Source of the DNA: Actinomycetospora chiangmaiensis DSM 45062
Lineage (GTDB): Bacteria; Actinomycetota; Actinomycetes; Mycobacteriales; Pseudonocardiaceae
Assembly: GCF_000379625.1 (NCBI RefSeq)
Contig: NZ_KB903240.1
Span: 195-64,194 of the forward strand
DNA: 64,000 nt
Reading direction: 5' to 3'
Each line of letters begins with the position of its first letter. Position 1 is the stretch's first letter. Position numbers and translations under genes: made by a program. Below, piece after piece: positions 24,836 through 33,266 of the stretch. A model generated the notes under the pieces. That model was not told the DNA's origin. It saw nothing but the letters and a program-made list of their open reading frames with translations, and did no database searches.

Positions 24836-26412
24836 GCCGCCCCGCCCTCCCGTCGCCGCCGTCGGACGACGCCCCCGACGACGACCGCCGCCACCCCGAG
24901 GCCGGCGAGCACCCACTCGGGGCCCGCGCCGAGCCGGGTGGCCAGGGTAGTCGTGGTCCGCAGCGGTACCCGGTCGACCAGCACGCCCGGCGTGAAGAGT
25001 TCACCGGTCCGGTCGAGCACGGTGCCGTCCGGCGCGATGACCGCGCTCTGCCCGCTCGTCGCGGCGATGACGACGGCCCGGTCGTGCTCCACCGCGCGCA
25101 GCCGGCTCATCCCCTGCTGCTGGTAGGTCATGTTGGTGAAGCCGAAGGTCGCGTTGTTCGTGGGCACCGTCAGCAGGTCCGCGCCCGCCGTCACCGCGTC
25201 GCGGACGTCGCCGTCGAAGACCACCTCGTAGCAGGTCGCGACGCCGAGCCGGGCGGGTCCGGCGTCGAGCACGGGCGCGCCGGTGCCGGGCTCGAAGTCG
25301 GTGACCCGGGAGACGTCGGCGGAGAACACCGACGCGAGCCCGCGGATCGGGATGTACTCCCCGAACGGCAGCAGGTGGCGCTTGACGTACTGGTCGGTCG
25401 GCCCGACCCGCGGGGTCCAGACGACGGCGACGTTGCGTGGCCCCTGCACGATCGTCCCGTCCGCGTCCCGCGTGCCCTGCAGCACCGCGCCCACGACGAC
25501 GGGCACCCCGACCTCGTCGGTGACCGCCTGGATCTCCGCGCGCGCGTCCGGGTTGCGGAACGGGTCGATGTCCGAGGAGTTCTCCGGCCAGATCACCAGA
25601 TCCGGCCGCGCGGTCCGGCCGGCCGCCACCCCGGCCGCGAGCTGCTGGGTCTCCCGGACGTGGTTGTCGAGCACCGCCCGGCGCTGGCTCGCGAAGTCCA
25701 GGCCCGCCCGCGGCACGTTGCCCTGCACGGCCGCCACGGTGATCGTCCGGTCGCCCGGCGCGGCGAGCGGGTGGGCGGGCACCGCGATCCCGACGACGGG
25801 TCCGAGCAGGACCGCGACGAGCGCCCCCAGGCCCGGCAGGACCCGCCGTCGGGGGGAGCGCAGCAGGGCCCGGAGGCCGGCGCCGGAGAGGACGACCGCG
25901 AAGCTGACCAGCGGGGCGCCGCCGAGGGAGGCGAGCGTCGCGTAGGCGCCGCCCGCCTGGCCGAAGGCCAGCTTGGACCAGGGGAAGCCGCCGAAGGGTT
26001 CGCGCTCGATCAGCGCCTCCCCCGCCACCCAGAGGCACGCGATCCACAGCGGGGCGCCGGGCAGCCGGGCGAGCAGGGGGACGAACGCGACCGGGACCGC
26101 GGTGGCCAGCACGACGACGAGCAGCGCGAACAACCAGACCGCACCGACGTAGGTGCCGGTCCAGGACAGCAGCGGGTACTCGTAGGCCACCGCCGCGAGC
26201 GCGCCCCAGCCGAGGGCGGCGCGCCAGGACCGGTCGGCGACCGTCGCGACCAGCAGCGCGATCCCGAGCGGCGCGGCCCACCACCAGCCCAGCGGCGGGA
26301 ACGAGACGTAGAGCGCGAGCCCCGCGACGACGGCCGCGGCCGCGCGGAGGCCGGTCGCGCGCGTGGGCCGGCGCCGTCGGGCGGCCGTCCCCCGCCGCGG
26401 GGCCGTCAGCAC
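24832..26412 (-). CDS. lnt: Apolipoprotein N-acyltransferase
   Basis: A 526-residue membrane enzyme. About six hydrophobic segments in the first 220 residues are followed by a nitrilase-fold periplasmic-side domain, and a last membrane helix lies near the C-terminus. Catalytic residues are recognisable: Glu in VIWPENSSD, Lys in YVKRHLLPFGEYIP and Cys in GVATCYEVVF. It adds the third acyl chain to lipoprotein N-terminal cysteines. GTG at 26412 overlaps the stop of the M24 peptidase gene by 7 bases, and its own stop overlaps the mannosyltransferase start. Confidence 0.9.
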   Translation of the reverse strand: MLTAPRRGTAARRRRPTRATGLRAAAAVVAGLALYVSFPPLGWWWAAPLGIALLVATVADRSWRAALGWGALAAVAYEYPLLSWTGTYVGAVWLFALLVVVLATAVPVAFVPLLARLPGAPLWIACLWVAGEALIEREPFGGFPWSKLAFGQAGGAYATLASLGGAPLVSFAVVLSGAGLRALLRSPRRRVLPGLGALVAVLLGPVVGIAVPAHPLAAPGDRTITVAAVQGNVPRAGLDFASQRRAVLDNHVRETQQLAAGVAAGRTARPDLVIWPENSSDIDPFRNPDARAEIQAVTDEVGVPVVVGAVLQGTRDADGTIVQGPRNVAVVWTPRVGPTDQYVKRHLLPFGEYIPIRGLASVFSADVSRVTDFEPGTGAPVLDAGPARLGVATCYEVVFDGDVRDAVTAGADLLTVPTNNATFGFTNMTYQQQGMSRLRAVEHDRAVVIAATSGQSAVIAPDGTVLDRTGELFTPGVLVDRVPLRTTTTLATRLGAGPEWVLAGLGVAAVVVGGVVRRRRREGGAA

Positions 26413-27515
26413 GACAGCAGCTCGTGGGGGCGGGTGTTGACCGCCTCGCACCCGTCCTCGGTGACCACCACGATGTCCTCGATGCGGGCGCCCCACCGGC
26501 CGTCGAAGTAGATGCCCGGTTCGACGGAGAACGCCATGCCCGGCTCGAGCGCCAGCCCGTTGCCCGCGACGATGTAGGGCTCCTCGTGGACCTCGAGCCC
26601 GATCCCGTGGCCCGTGCGGTGCACGAAGTTGTCCCCGAACCCGGCCTCGCGGATGATCGCACGGGCGGCCTCGTCGACGCTCTCGGCGGTGACGCCGGGG
26701 CGGGCGGCCGCCACGGCCGCCGCCTGGGCGCGCTGCAGCACCGCGTAGACGTTCACGATCTCGTCGGTGGCCCCACCGACGACGTAGGTGCGGGTGCAGT
26801 CGGAGTTGTAGCCCTCGGGCAGCGGCCCGCCGATGTCGACCACGACCACGTCGCCGGACTCGATGACCCGGTCGGACACCTCGTGGTGCGGGCTCGCCCC
26901 GTTCGGGCCTGATCCCACGATCACGAAGGCCGCCTCGGCGTGCCCGGCCTCGACGATCGCGGCGGTGATGTCCGCGCCGACCTCGGCCTCGGTGCGCCCG
27001 GCCCGCAGCAGCCCCGGCACCTGCTCGTGCACGGAGTCGATGGCGGCACCGGCCCGGCGCAGGTACTCGATCTCGGCCGGGTCCTTGCGCATCCGCAGCT
27101 CGCGCAGCACCGGCGTGGCGAGCTCCTGGGTGGCCAGCGGCAGGGCGTCGCGCAGGCCCAGCACGTGCAGGGCCGGCATGTCGGACGCGACCGCGACGCG
27201 CTTCGCCCCGTCCAGGCACGCCGCCACGAGCCCGTGCGGGTCCTCACCGTCGACCCAGTCGAGGACGCGGATGCCCGCCCGGTCCACCCCGGTGCCGTCC
27301 AGGCCCGGGCGCTCCAGGCGCGGCACGACGAACGCGGCCTCGTCCTGCGTGGGCAGGACGAGGGCCGAGAGCCGCTCGTGGGAGTGCTTCACGACGCCCG
27401 CGAGGTACTGCAGGTCGGGGCCGGGCGTGACGACCAGCGCGTCGAGACCGGCGTCCGCGGCGAGCCGGCGCGCACGGTCGAGGCGGGCGGTGACCTGGTC
27501 GGCGAGCGGAGCCAT
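26406..27515 (-). CDS. M24-family Xaa-Pro peptidase
   Basis: A 369-residue protein. A creatinase-like N-terminal domain (1-135) and a pita-bread catalytic domain follow each other. Five metal ligands are visible: Asp in VVVVDIGG, Asp in NSDCTRTYVV, His in TGHGIGLEVHE, Glu in SVEPGIYFDG and Glu in ARIEDIVVV. It should be a two-metal dipeptidase or aminopeptidase cleaving before proline. First gene of a three-gene operon with lnt and the mannosyltransferase; the functional link is not evident. Confidence 0.9.
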   Translation of the reverse strand: MAPLADQVTARLDRARRLAADAGLDALVVTPGPDLQYLAGVVKHSHERLSALVLPTQDEAAFVVPRLERPGLDGTGVDRAGIRVLDWVDGEDPHGLVAACLDGAKRVAVASDMPALHVLGLRDALPLATQELATPVLRELRMRKDPAEIEYLRRAGAAIDSVHEQVPGLLRAGRTEAEVGADITAAIVEAGHAEAAFVIVGSGPNGASPHHEVSDRVIESGDVVVVDIGGPLPEGYNSDCTRTYVVGGATDEIVNVYAVLQRAQAAAVAAARPGVTAESVDEAARAIIREAGFGDNFVHRTGHGIGLEVHEEPYIVAGNGLALEPGMAFSVEPGIYFDGRWGARIEDIVVVTEDGCEAVNTRPHELLSC

Positions 27516-27551
27516 GGTCGGAGCCTAACCGCCGCGACGGTGCCGTCCCGG

Positions 27552-27965
27552 TCAGTGCCCGGGGATCTCCGAGACGTGCGCGGCGACGATCCGCCACCCC
27601 GCGGCCGTCCGCGCCCACGTCTGCGTCTGGCGTCCCTCGCGCGGGGAGTCCGGGTACGCGAACAGCGTGCTCACGACGGCGGCGTCCGGGCCGAGCGGCA
27701 GCACCACCGTCCCGGACAGCCGGCGGCCCGGCGGCACGCCGGGGTGCGCCGCCCGCCACGCCGCGATCTCCGCGGCGCCCTGCTGGCGGTCGGCGACCCC
27801 GTAGCGCACGCAGCGGCCGTCGTCCCAGAAGAGCTCGGTCAGCGTCGCCACGTCGGCCTCGCGCAGCGCCCGCTCGTACCGGGCGAACACCGCGGCCACC
27901 TCGGCCGCGACGTCCTCGTCGTCGAACGCCGCCGCGCGCGGCCCCGTCCGGGGCGGCACGGTCAC
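27552..27965 (-). CDS. AtzH-like (DUF3225, SnoaL/NTF2-fold) protein
   Basis: A 137-residue protein with an NTF2-like pattern: VAAVFARYERALREADVATLTELFWDDGRCVRYGVADRQQGAAEIAAWRAAH, ending in TQTWARTAAGWRIVAAHVSEIPG. This matches AtzH-like proteins found beside amidases of cyanurate, oxalurate and related ureide pathways. Last gene of the ureide operon; GTG at 27965 overlaps the permease stop (GTGA). Whether it is an enzyme or a subunit-like partner is not known. Confidence 0.75.
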   Translation of the reverse strand: MTVPPRTGPRAAAFDDEDVAAEVAAVFARYERALREADVATLTELFWDDGRCVRYGVADRQQGAAEIAAWRAAHPGVPPGRRLSGTVVLPLGPDAAVVSTLFAYPDSPREGRQTQTWARTAAGWRIVAAHVSEIPGH

Positions 27966-29599
27966 GCGGGCTCCACGCGGGCCGGCTCGCGGGGGTCTGT
28001 GGCTGCGGGCTCCTCCGCGACCACGGCGTCCGCCTGGTCCTCCTCGACCGGCTCCGACCCGTCGTCGTGGGCCCGCCGGTGCACGAACCCGAAGCCGAGC
28101 AGCACGATCCCGGCGAAGAGGTAGCCCAGGGCGATCTGCCCGCCGACCCCCCAGCCCACCGACTCGGCGTGGATCAGCCCGACGAAGCCGAGCACCGCGC
28201 CGGCGAGGGCGTAGGCCGCCGCCGCGAAGAACTGCTTGTCGATGATGAAGGCGGTGATCGACCCGAGCACGAGACCGGCCAGGATCGCGCCGCCGCCGAG
28301 CAGCGCCGTGCCGTGGTAGACGAGACCGGCGTTGGACAGGGCCCCCTCCCCCACGCGGTCGGCCGTGGTGCCCGCCGCGTCGAGGGCGTCGTCCATCAGG
28401 CCCGTGGCCCAGGACGCGATGTTGGGGATGATCGCGAAGACCACGGCGACGGCGTGCCGCGACGGCGTCTCGCGGAAGGCCTGGGCGCCGATGAGCAGCC
28501 CGATGTAGAGCAGGATCGGCACGATCGCGGGGAGCGGCAGCAGGGCTCCGAGCAGCGAGAACATGCCGAGGAAGCACAGCAGGGCGATGACGACGCCGGA
28601 GGCCAACGAGTAGGTGGTGCGCCCGCCCGCCGACTTCCAGCCCGGGTGGCCGATGTAGACCGCCGGCGGGAACGGGCAGCCCAGGGCCGACCCGAGGACC
28701 GCCCCGGCGCCGTCGGCGAGCAGCACCGAGCGCAGGTTGTACGAGTCGCCCGCGACCGCGGCCGACTCCACGTTCGTCATGCCCTCGGTGAAGTTGTAGA
28801 TGCCGAGCGGGATCGCCGTCGCGAGCAGCGGGGCGACGTCGACGAGCCCCGTCCCGAGGCGGCCGAGGTCGATCGACGGCAGGGAGACGGACACGTCCTG
28901 CGCCGCCGTGACCACCTCGGGCACAGACATGTACCCGCCGATCCAGCCGATCGCGGTGCCGACCAGCAGGGCCGCGAGCCCCACCGGGATGTTGCCCGGC
29001 AGGCGCAGGTCGGTGAAGAAGCCGATCAGGATGATCACCATGACCGGCAGCGAGATCCACAGCGCGGTGAACATCTGGGCGGCGGGGCGCATCGAGATGA
29101 AGGCGATCGAGACGCCCGCGAGCGTGCCGAGCATCGCCGCCTGCGGGGTGTAGCGGCGGATGTACGGCCCGACGAAGGCGCCGAGCAGCACGATCAGCCC
29201 GATGATGAAGCACCAGGCCAGGCCCGCGGCCCAGGCCACGAGCGGGTTCCCGGTGGTCAGCGCGATCGGCAGCATGATCACGAAGACGACGATGAACATG
29301 TGCGGCACGGAGGGGCCGTAGGGCATCGCGCAGACGTCGTCGCGGCCCTCCCGGCGGGCGAGCCGCCGCGCGAGCCAGGTGTAGTAGACGTTGCCCAGGA
29401 GCAGCTGCACGCCCAGGGCCGGGAGGATGACCCCGAAGACCTCGGCGCCCGGGATCTTCACGACGCCGACGCAGAGCCCGGACAGCACGAGCACGTTGAC
29501 CAGCGTGTTGAACCCGAGACCGAAGAAGGCGTTGGTGTCGCCGGCGACCCACCAGGACAGGCGGGGCGGGGCGGTGCTCTCGGTGGTCGGCGTGCTCAT
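27962..29599 (-). CDS. NCS2-family permease (AzgA-like), probable ureide or nucleobase importer
   Basis: A 545-residue membrane protein with about 12-14 hydrophobic segments. [18 protein letters not shown] at the start, [18 protein letters not shown] in the middle and [23 protein letters not shown] are the conserved helix-break regions of AzgA-like NCS2 permeases. The acidic tail (about 30 residues) is hydrophilic. NCS2 proteins take up purines, pyrimidines or related rings with protons. In this operon a ureide or its cyclic precursor is the likely cargo (inference). Its ATG overlaps the stop of the preceding hydrolase (ATGA). Confidence 0.85.
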   Translation of the reverse strand: MSTPTTESTAPPRLSWWVAGDTNAFFGLGFNTLVNVLVLSGLCVGVVKIPGAEVFGVILPALGVQLLLGNVYYTWLARRLARREGRDDVCAMPYGPSVPHMFIVVFVIMLPIALTTGNPLVAWAAGLAWCFIIGLIVLLGAFVGPYIRRYTPQAAMLGTLAGVSIAFISMRPAAQMFTALWISLPVMVIILIGFFTDLRLPGNIPVGLAALLVGTAIGWIGGYMSVPEVVTAAQDVSVSLPSIDLGRLGTGLVDVAPLLATAIPLGIYNFTEGMTNVESAAVAGDSYNLRSVLLADGAGAVLGSALGCPFPPAVYIGHPGWKSAGGRTTYSLASGVVIALLCFLGMFSLLGALLPLPAIVPILLYIGLLIGAQAFRETPSRHAVAVVFAIIPNIASWATGLMDDALDAAGTTADRVGEGALSNAGLVYHGTALLGGGAILAGLVLGSITAFIIDKQFFAAAAYALAGAVLGFVGLIHAESVGWGVGGQIALGYLFAGIVLLGFGFVHRRAHDDGSEPVEEDQADAVVAEEPAATDPREPARVEPA

Positions 29600-30288
29600 G
29601 ACGGGGTCCCTTCGAGGGCGGTGACGGGCAGCGCGGTGAGCAGGGCCGCCGAGGGCGCGACCCAGCCGAAGATCCCGCCCTGCGCGGCGATCATGGCGAG
29701 CCCGACGCGCTGGAACTCGGGGAAGTAGGAGCCGACGCAGTCGGACAGGACGAGGCACTCGTAGCCGCGGTCGTTGGCCTCGCGGACGGTGGTGTGCACG
29801 CACACCTCGGTGGTCACGCCGGTGACCACGAGCCGGGTGATCCCGCGGGCGGCGAGCTCCGCCCCGAACGACGTGCCGTGGAACGAGCCCTTGCCGGGCT
29901 TGTCGACGACGAGCTCACCCTCGACCGGGGCGAGCTCGTCGACGATGTCGTGGCCGTATTCGCCCCGCACGAGGATGCGGCCCTTCGGCCCGGGGTCGCC
30001 GATCCGCAGCGACGGCGACCCGCGGTGCAGCTTGGCGGGCGGGCAGTCCGAGAGGTCCGGCACGTGGCCCTCGCGGGTGTGCACGACGGTCATGCCGAGC
30101 GCGCGGGCGGCGGCGAGGACCCGTTGCAGCGGGGGGATGACGCCACGCAGCAGCGACACGTCGTTGCCGAGGGTCTCGCCGAAGCCGCCCGGCTCGCAGA
30201 AGTCGCGCTGCATGTCGATGATGACGAGCGCCGTCGTCGCGACGTCGAGCTCGAAGGGGCCGGGGTCGGCGTCCACCGTCACGGTCAC
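29596..30288 (-). CDS. Isochorismatase-like cysteine hydrolase, biuret/triuret hydrolase-type paralogue
   Basis: A 230-residue enzyme of the isochorismatase-like hydrolase family. The triad is visible: Asp in [15 protein letters not shown], Lys in [10 protein letters not shown] and Cys in [22 protein letters not shown]. It shares the frame [16 protein letters not shown] and [12 protein letters not shown] with the neighbouring BiuH-like protein but lacks the WPYDG start and PANKRW motif. In known ureide gene sets a triuret hydrolase sits beside biuret hydrolase, so triuret is a candidate substrate (inference). GTG at 30288 overlaps the biuH stop; its own stop overlaps the permease ATG. Confidence 0.75.
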   Translation of the reverse strand: MTVTVDADPGPFELDVATTALVIIDMQRDFCEPGGFGETLGNDVSLLRGVIPPLQRVLAAARALGMTVVHTREGHVPDLSDCPPAKLHRGSPSLRIGDPGPKGRILVRGEYGHDIVDELAPVEGELVVDKPGKGSFHGTSFGAELAARGITRLVVTGVTTEVCVHTTVREANDRGYECLVLSDCVGSYFPEFQRVGLAMIAAQGGIFGWVAPSAALLTALPVTALEGTPS

Positions 30289-31025
30289 GACCGGACCCCC
30301 GCCAGTACGGCGTCCGACGTCGCGACCGCTCCGAACACCCCGCCCTGCATCGTCACCATGTGCAGCGCCGCGGCGTGGTTGGCCGGGTCGGTCGCCCCCG
30401 TCGCGTCGGAGAGGATCACGCACTCGAGTCCGCGGTCGTTGGCCTCCCGCATCGTCGTGTGCACGCACACGTCGGTCGTGATGCCGGTGAGGATGAGGTG
30501 CGTGATCCCGTGGGTGCGCAGCACCAGGTCGAGCTGCGTCGCGTAGAACGCGCCCTTGCCCGGCTTGTCGATCAGCACCTCGCCGGGCCACGGCGCGACC
30601 TCGGGGACGATCTCCCAGCCCGGCTCGCCGCGGACCAGGATGCGGCCCGTCGGGCCCTCGCTGCCGATCTCCGCGCCGATCTGCGCCGAGCGCCACCGCT
30701 TGTTCGCGGGCAGGTCGGACAGGTCGGGGGCGTGCCCCTCGCGGGTGTGCACGACGAGCATCCCGGTCTCGCGGGCGAGCGCGAGCATGCGCGCCGTGGG
30801 CGCCAGCCCCTCCCGGGTGAGGGCGATGTCGTAGCCCATGCGGTCGACGTAGCCGCCCGGTCCGCAGAAGTCGATCTGCCAGTCGATGCAGATCAGGGCG
30901 ACCCGCTCGGTCGGCACGGACCCGTCGTAGGGCCAGGCGTAGGGCGCCGCGTCGACCGGGCCGATGACGGCGGGTCGGGGTGCCGGGGGTGCCGTCCCGG
31001 TCGTGGGGAGGGAGTCGGTCGTCAC
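30285..31025 (-). CDS. biuH: Biuret amidohydrolase (BiuH-like)
   Basis: A 246-residue cysteine hydrolase. Compared from memory with rhizobial BiuH it keeps PYAWPYDG, the Asp region [52 protein letters not shown], the Lys in [12 protein letters not shown] and the Cys in [19 protein letters not shown]. It ends with [22 protein letters not shown]. BiuH converts biuret to allophanate and ammonia. The gene directly upstream encodes allophanate hydrolase, the next step of the pathway. GTG start overlaps that gene's stop (GTGA). Confidence 0.85.
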   Translation of the reverse strand: MTTDSLPTTGTAPPAPRPAVIGPVDAAPYAWPYDGSVPTERVALICIDWQIDFCGPGGYVDRMGYDIALTREGLAPTARMLALARETGMLVVHTREGHAPDLSDLPANKRWRSAQIGAEIGSEGPTGRILVRGEPGWEIVPEVAPWPGEVLIDKPGKGAFYATQLDLVLRTHGITHLILTGITTDVCVHTTMREANDRGLECVILSDATGATDPANHAAALHMVTMQGGVFGAVATSDAVLAGVRS

Positions 31026-32374
31026 GGGGCCTCCTGGGTCGAGGGCGGGCGCAGGTCGGGCAGCAGGGCGGGCAGCAGCGTGCGGGCGGCGGCGAGCAGG
31101 GCGGCGTCGCTGTGGGCGGGGCCGACGAGGGTCACGCCGACGGGCCGGCCGTCGGGCGTCGTCCCCGCCGGGAGGGCGAGGGCCGCGAGGTCGAGCAGGT
31201 TGGTGGCCTGGGTCCACCGGCCGAGGACGAGGTTGCGGGCGACGGGCTCGGCGGCGAGCTCGGCGCGGGTGAAGGTGGTGGGCACGGTCGGGAGCAGAAG
31301 CAGGTCGGCGCGCTCGAACAGCCGGGCCGTCCACGCGCGCAGCTCCTGCAGCCGGTGTCGGGCGCGGAAGGTGTCGACGGCGCTGAACTCGGCGCCCCGG
31401 GCGATCACGGTCCGGATCACGGGGAGCACCTCGTCGGGGTGCGTGTCGGTGAACTCCTGCAGGGCGGCGAGCCGCTCGGCCGCCCACGGTCCGCCGTAGA
31501 GGAGGTCGCCCGCCTCGCGCAGGGGTGCGGTCGGGGTCTCGACGACCGCCCCGGTCGCGGCCCCCGCCCGCTCCACGGCCGCGTGGAAGGCGAGCGCCAT
31601 GGCCCGGTCGCCGGCGAACGCGTCGGCGACGTCGAGGTCGCCGGGCACGGCCAGCGCCGGCCGGGCGACGGGCGGCGTGGGGCGGTAGCGGCGCGACCAG
31701 GGGTCGACCGGATCGGGCCCGACGAGGACGTCGAGGGCGCGGGCGGCGAGGTCGAGCTCGCGGGTGAAGACGCTGACGCAGTCGAGGGACCGGCAGGCCG
31801 GCACCACGCCGGAGGTCCCGACGATGCCGCGGGTCGGCTTGAGCCCGAGGATCCCGTTCAGGGCGGCCGGGACCCGCCCGGAGCCCGCCGTGTCGGTGCC
31901 GAGCGCGAGCGGGATGATGCCCGCGGCGACCGCCACCGCGCTGCCCGAGCTCGATCCGCCGGACACCAGGTCGCCGCCGAACACGCTCTCGGGGGCGCCG
32001 TAGGGCGAGCGACCGCCGTTGAGTCCCGTGGCGAACTGGTCGAGGTTGGTCTTCCCGTCGACGATCGCGCCGGCCTCGCGCAGCCGTCGCACCGCAGCGG
32101 CGTCGGTGTCGGCGCGGCGGGTGAAGGCGGGGCAGGCGGCGGTGGTCGGCAGGCCTGCGACGTCGATGTTGTCCTTCACCGCCACGGGCACGCCGTGCAG
32201 CGGGCCCCGGTGCCCGGGCGCCAGGGCCTCGAGCTCCCCGGCCCGCGCGTGCAACGCGTCGCGGTCGGCGACCGTGATCCACACCCCGTCGTCGCCCCGC
32301 TCGGCGATCCGCGCCAGGACCGCCTCCACGACGTCCGCGGGGCGGGTCCCGGGGGTGAGGGCGGTGCTCGGCAT
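31022..32374 (-). CDS. atzF: Allophanate hydrolase (AtzF-like), short form
   Basis: A 450-residue amidase-signature enzyme. The Ser-Ser-Lys triad is visible: Lys in [11 protein letters not shown], Ser in [15 protein letters not shown] and nucleophile Ser in [16 protein letters not shown]. The stretches [19 protein letters not shown] and [12 protein letters not shown] are specific to AtzF/allophanate hydrolases. Full-length AtzF has a C-terminal domain of about 130 residues that is missing here. It would cleave allophanate to ammonia and CO2. First gene of the ureide operon; ATG at 32374 directly abuts a perfect palindrome and a possible leaderless -10. Confidence 0.85.
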   Translation of the reverse strand: MPSTALTPGTRPADVVEAVLARIAERGDDGVWITVADRDALHARAGELEALAPGHRGPLHGVPVAVKDNIDVAGLPTTAACPAFTRRADTDAAAVRRLREAGAIVDGKTNLDQFATGLNGGRSPYGAPESVFGGDLVSGGSSSGSAVAVAAGIIPLALGTDTAGSGRVPAALNGILGLKPTRGIVGTSGVVPACRSLDCVSVFTRELDLAARALDVLVGPDPVDPWSRRYRPTPPVARPALAVPGDLDVADAFAGDRAMALAFHAAVERAGAATGAVVETPTAPLREAGDLLYGGPWAAERLAALQEFTDTHPDEVLPVIRTVIARGAEFSAVDTFRARHRLQELRAWTARLFERADLLLLPTVPTTFTRAELAAEPVARNLVLGRWTQATNLLDLAALALPAGTTPDGRPVGVTLVGPAHSDAALLAAARTLLPALLPDLRPPSTQEAP

Positions 32375-32393
32375 ACGGTCGATTGTCGACCGT
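32375..32393. promoter_or_regulatory. GntR-type operator touching the start codon of the ureide operon
   Basis: ACGGTCGATTGTCGACCGT is a perfect palindrome (8-bp arms, 3-bp centre) directly adjacent to the amidase ATG. On the minus strand GACAAT, close to TACAAT, is inside it 7 bases before the ATG, so the transcript would be leaderless. A repressor here would cover both the -10 and the first transcribed base. The gntR gene lies next to it. Confidence 0.65.
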
Positions 32394-32459
32394 TTGATGT
32401 CGGCGACCGGCCCCTGCGGTTACGCCTGTGTGACGCCGCGACCGGGACGGTGGCCCGGC

Positions 32460-33143
32460 TCAGCGCCGGGTCTCGTCCAGCTCGGACACCAGGTAGGTCC
32501 GGGCCCCGTGGGTCGACAGCGCCTCGAGCGCCGCGTCGACGTCCCCGCTCGCGACGGCGTCGTACAGCGCGCGGTGGCGTCGGACGCCCTCGGCGGCGCT
32601 GCGCACCTCGGCCTCCCGGCGCATGTTGGTGGCCATGTAGAGCTGCAGCTGCAGCAGGACCGGCTCGTAGACCCGCAGCAGGTGGCGGTGGCCAGCCAGC
32701 GCGACGAGCGCGAGGTGGAACTCGCGGTGCGCGTCCGCCCGGTCCGCGCCCACCGCCGTCTCGATGCGCCCGATGGTCCGCTCGAGCGCGGCCAGCCGGT
32801 CCGGCGCCGGCGGGCCGTCGGCCAGCGCCGTGCCGACCGCGAACCGCTCCAGCGCGTCGCGGAGCCCGAACAGCTCCTCGATGTCCTGGGGCGAGAGGTC
32901 CACGACCCGCACGCCCCGCCGTGGCAGGTGCTCGACCAGCCCCTGCTCGCCGAGCAGACGCAACGCCTCGCGCAGCGGCGCCCGACTGGTCCCGAACCGT
33001 CGCGTCAGCTGCTCCTCGACCAGGCGCTCCCCGGGGGCCAGGGCACCCCGCAGGATGTCGGCGCGGATGCGGGTGACCACGAGTTGGACGAGGCTCTGCG
33101 CGCCGAGCCCCGGGCCCTCGTCCGGCGGGGCCTCAGCCGTCAC
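32460..33143 (-). CDS. GntR-family (FCD-domain) transcriptional regulator
   Basis: A 227-residue regulator. The winged helix at about 18-85 includes IRADILRGALAPGERLVEEQLTRRFGTSRAPLREALRLLGEQGLVEHLPRRGVRV, the GntR signature. An all-helical FCD ligand domain follows, with metal-ligand-type AHREFHLALVALAGH and the last helix EALSTHGARTYL. It lies just upstream of the ureide operon in the same direction, with the palindrome at 32375-32393 between, so it is the likely repressor, released by a pathway ureide or its product (inference). GTG start at 33143. Confidence 0.9.
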   Translation of the reverse strand: MTAEAPPDEGPGLGAQSLVQLVVTRIRADILRGALAPGERLVEEQLTRRFGTSRAPLREALRLLGEQGLVEHLPRRGVRVVDLSPQDIEELFGLRDALERFAVGTALADGPPAPDRLAALERTIGRIETAVGADRADAHREFHLALVALAGHRHLLRVYEPVLLQLQLYMATNMRREAEVRSAAEGVRRHRALYDAVASGDVDAALEALSTHGARTYLVSELDETRR

Positions 33144-33211
33144 GGTGCGCTCCTCCTCCGGCGTGACGACCGCCGTCCGGTCGTCTCTCCCTGCCGCTCA
33201 GCTTCCCAGAC

Positions 33212-33227
33212 GCGACTAGGTAGTCGC
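33212..33227. promoter_or_regulatory. Perfect palindrome between gntR and the DUF2339 gene
   Basis: GCGACTAGGTAGTCGC has 7-bp perfect arms around GG in the divergent intergenic region. It is 68 bases from the gntR start and 39 from the DUF2339 start. It differs from the operon palindrome at 32375-32393, so it is not obviously the same site. Confidence 0.4.
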
Positions 33228-33266
33228 CCCCTGTCCGGGCCCGCCGGGTCGGGTGAGGGTGACCGC

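Noticed and set aside
29596-31025. Nicotinamidase or isochorismatase function for the two cysteine hydrolases
   Set aside because: The triad is shared by the whole superfamily, but the BiuH-specific motifs and the adjacent AtzF-type amidase favour ureide hydrolysis.
27552-32374. Full cyanurate or oxalurate pathway
   Set aside because: No cyanuric acid hydrolase, barbiturase, oxamate hydrolase or AtzE/AtzG pair is present; only the lower ureide steps are supported.
32019-33266. Upstream extension of the DUF2339 gene
   Set aside because: It is the antisense of gntR and the amidase; the ATG at 33267 has a good ribosome site.
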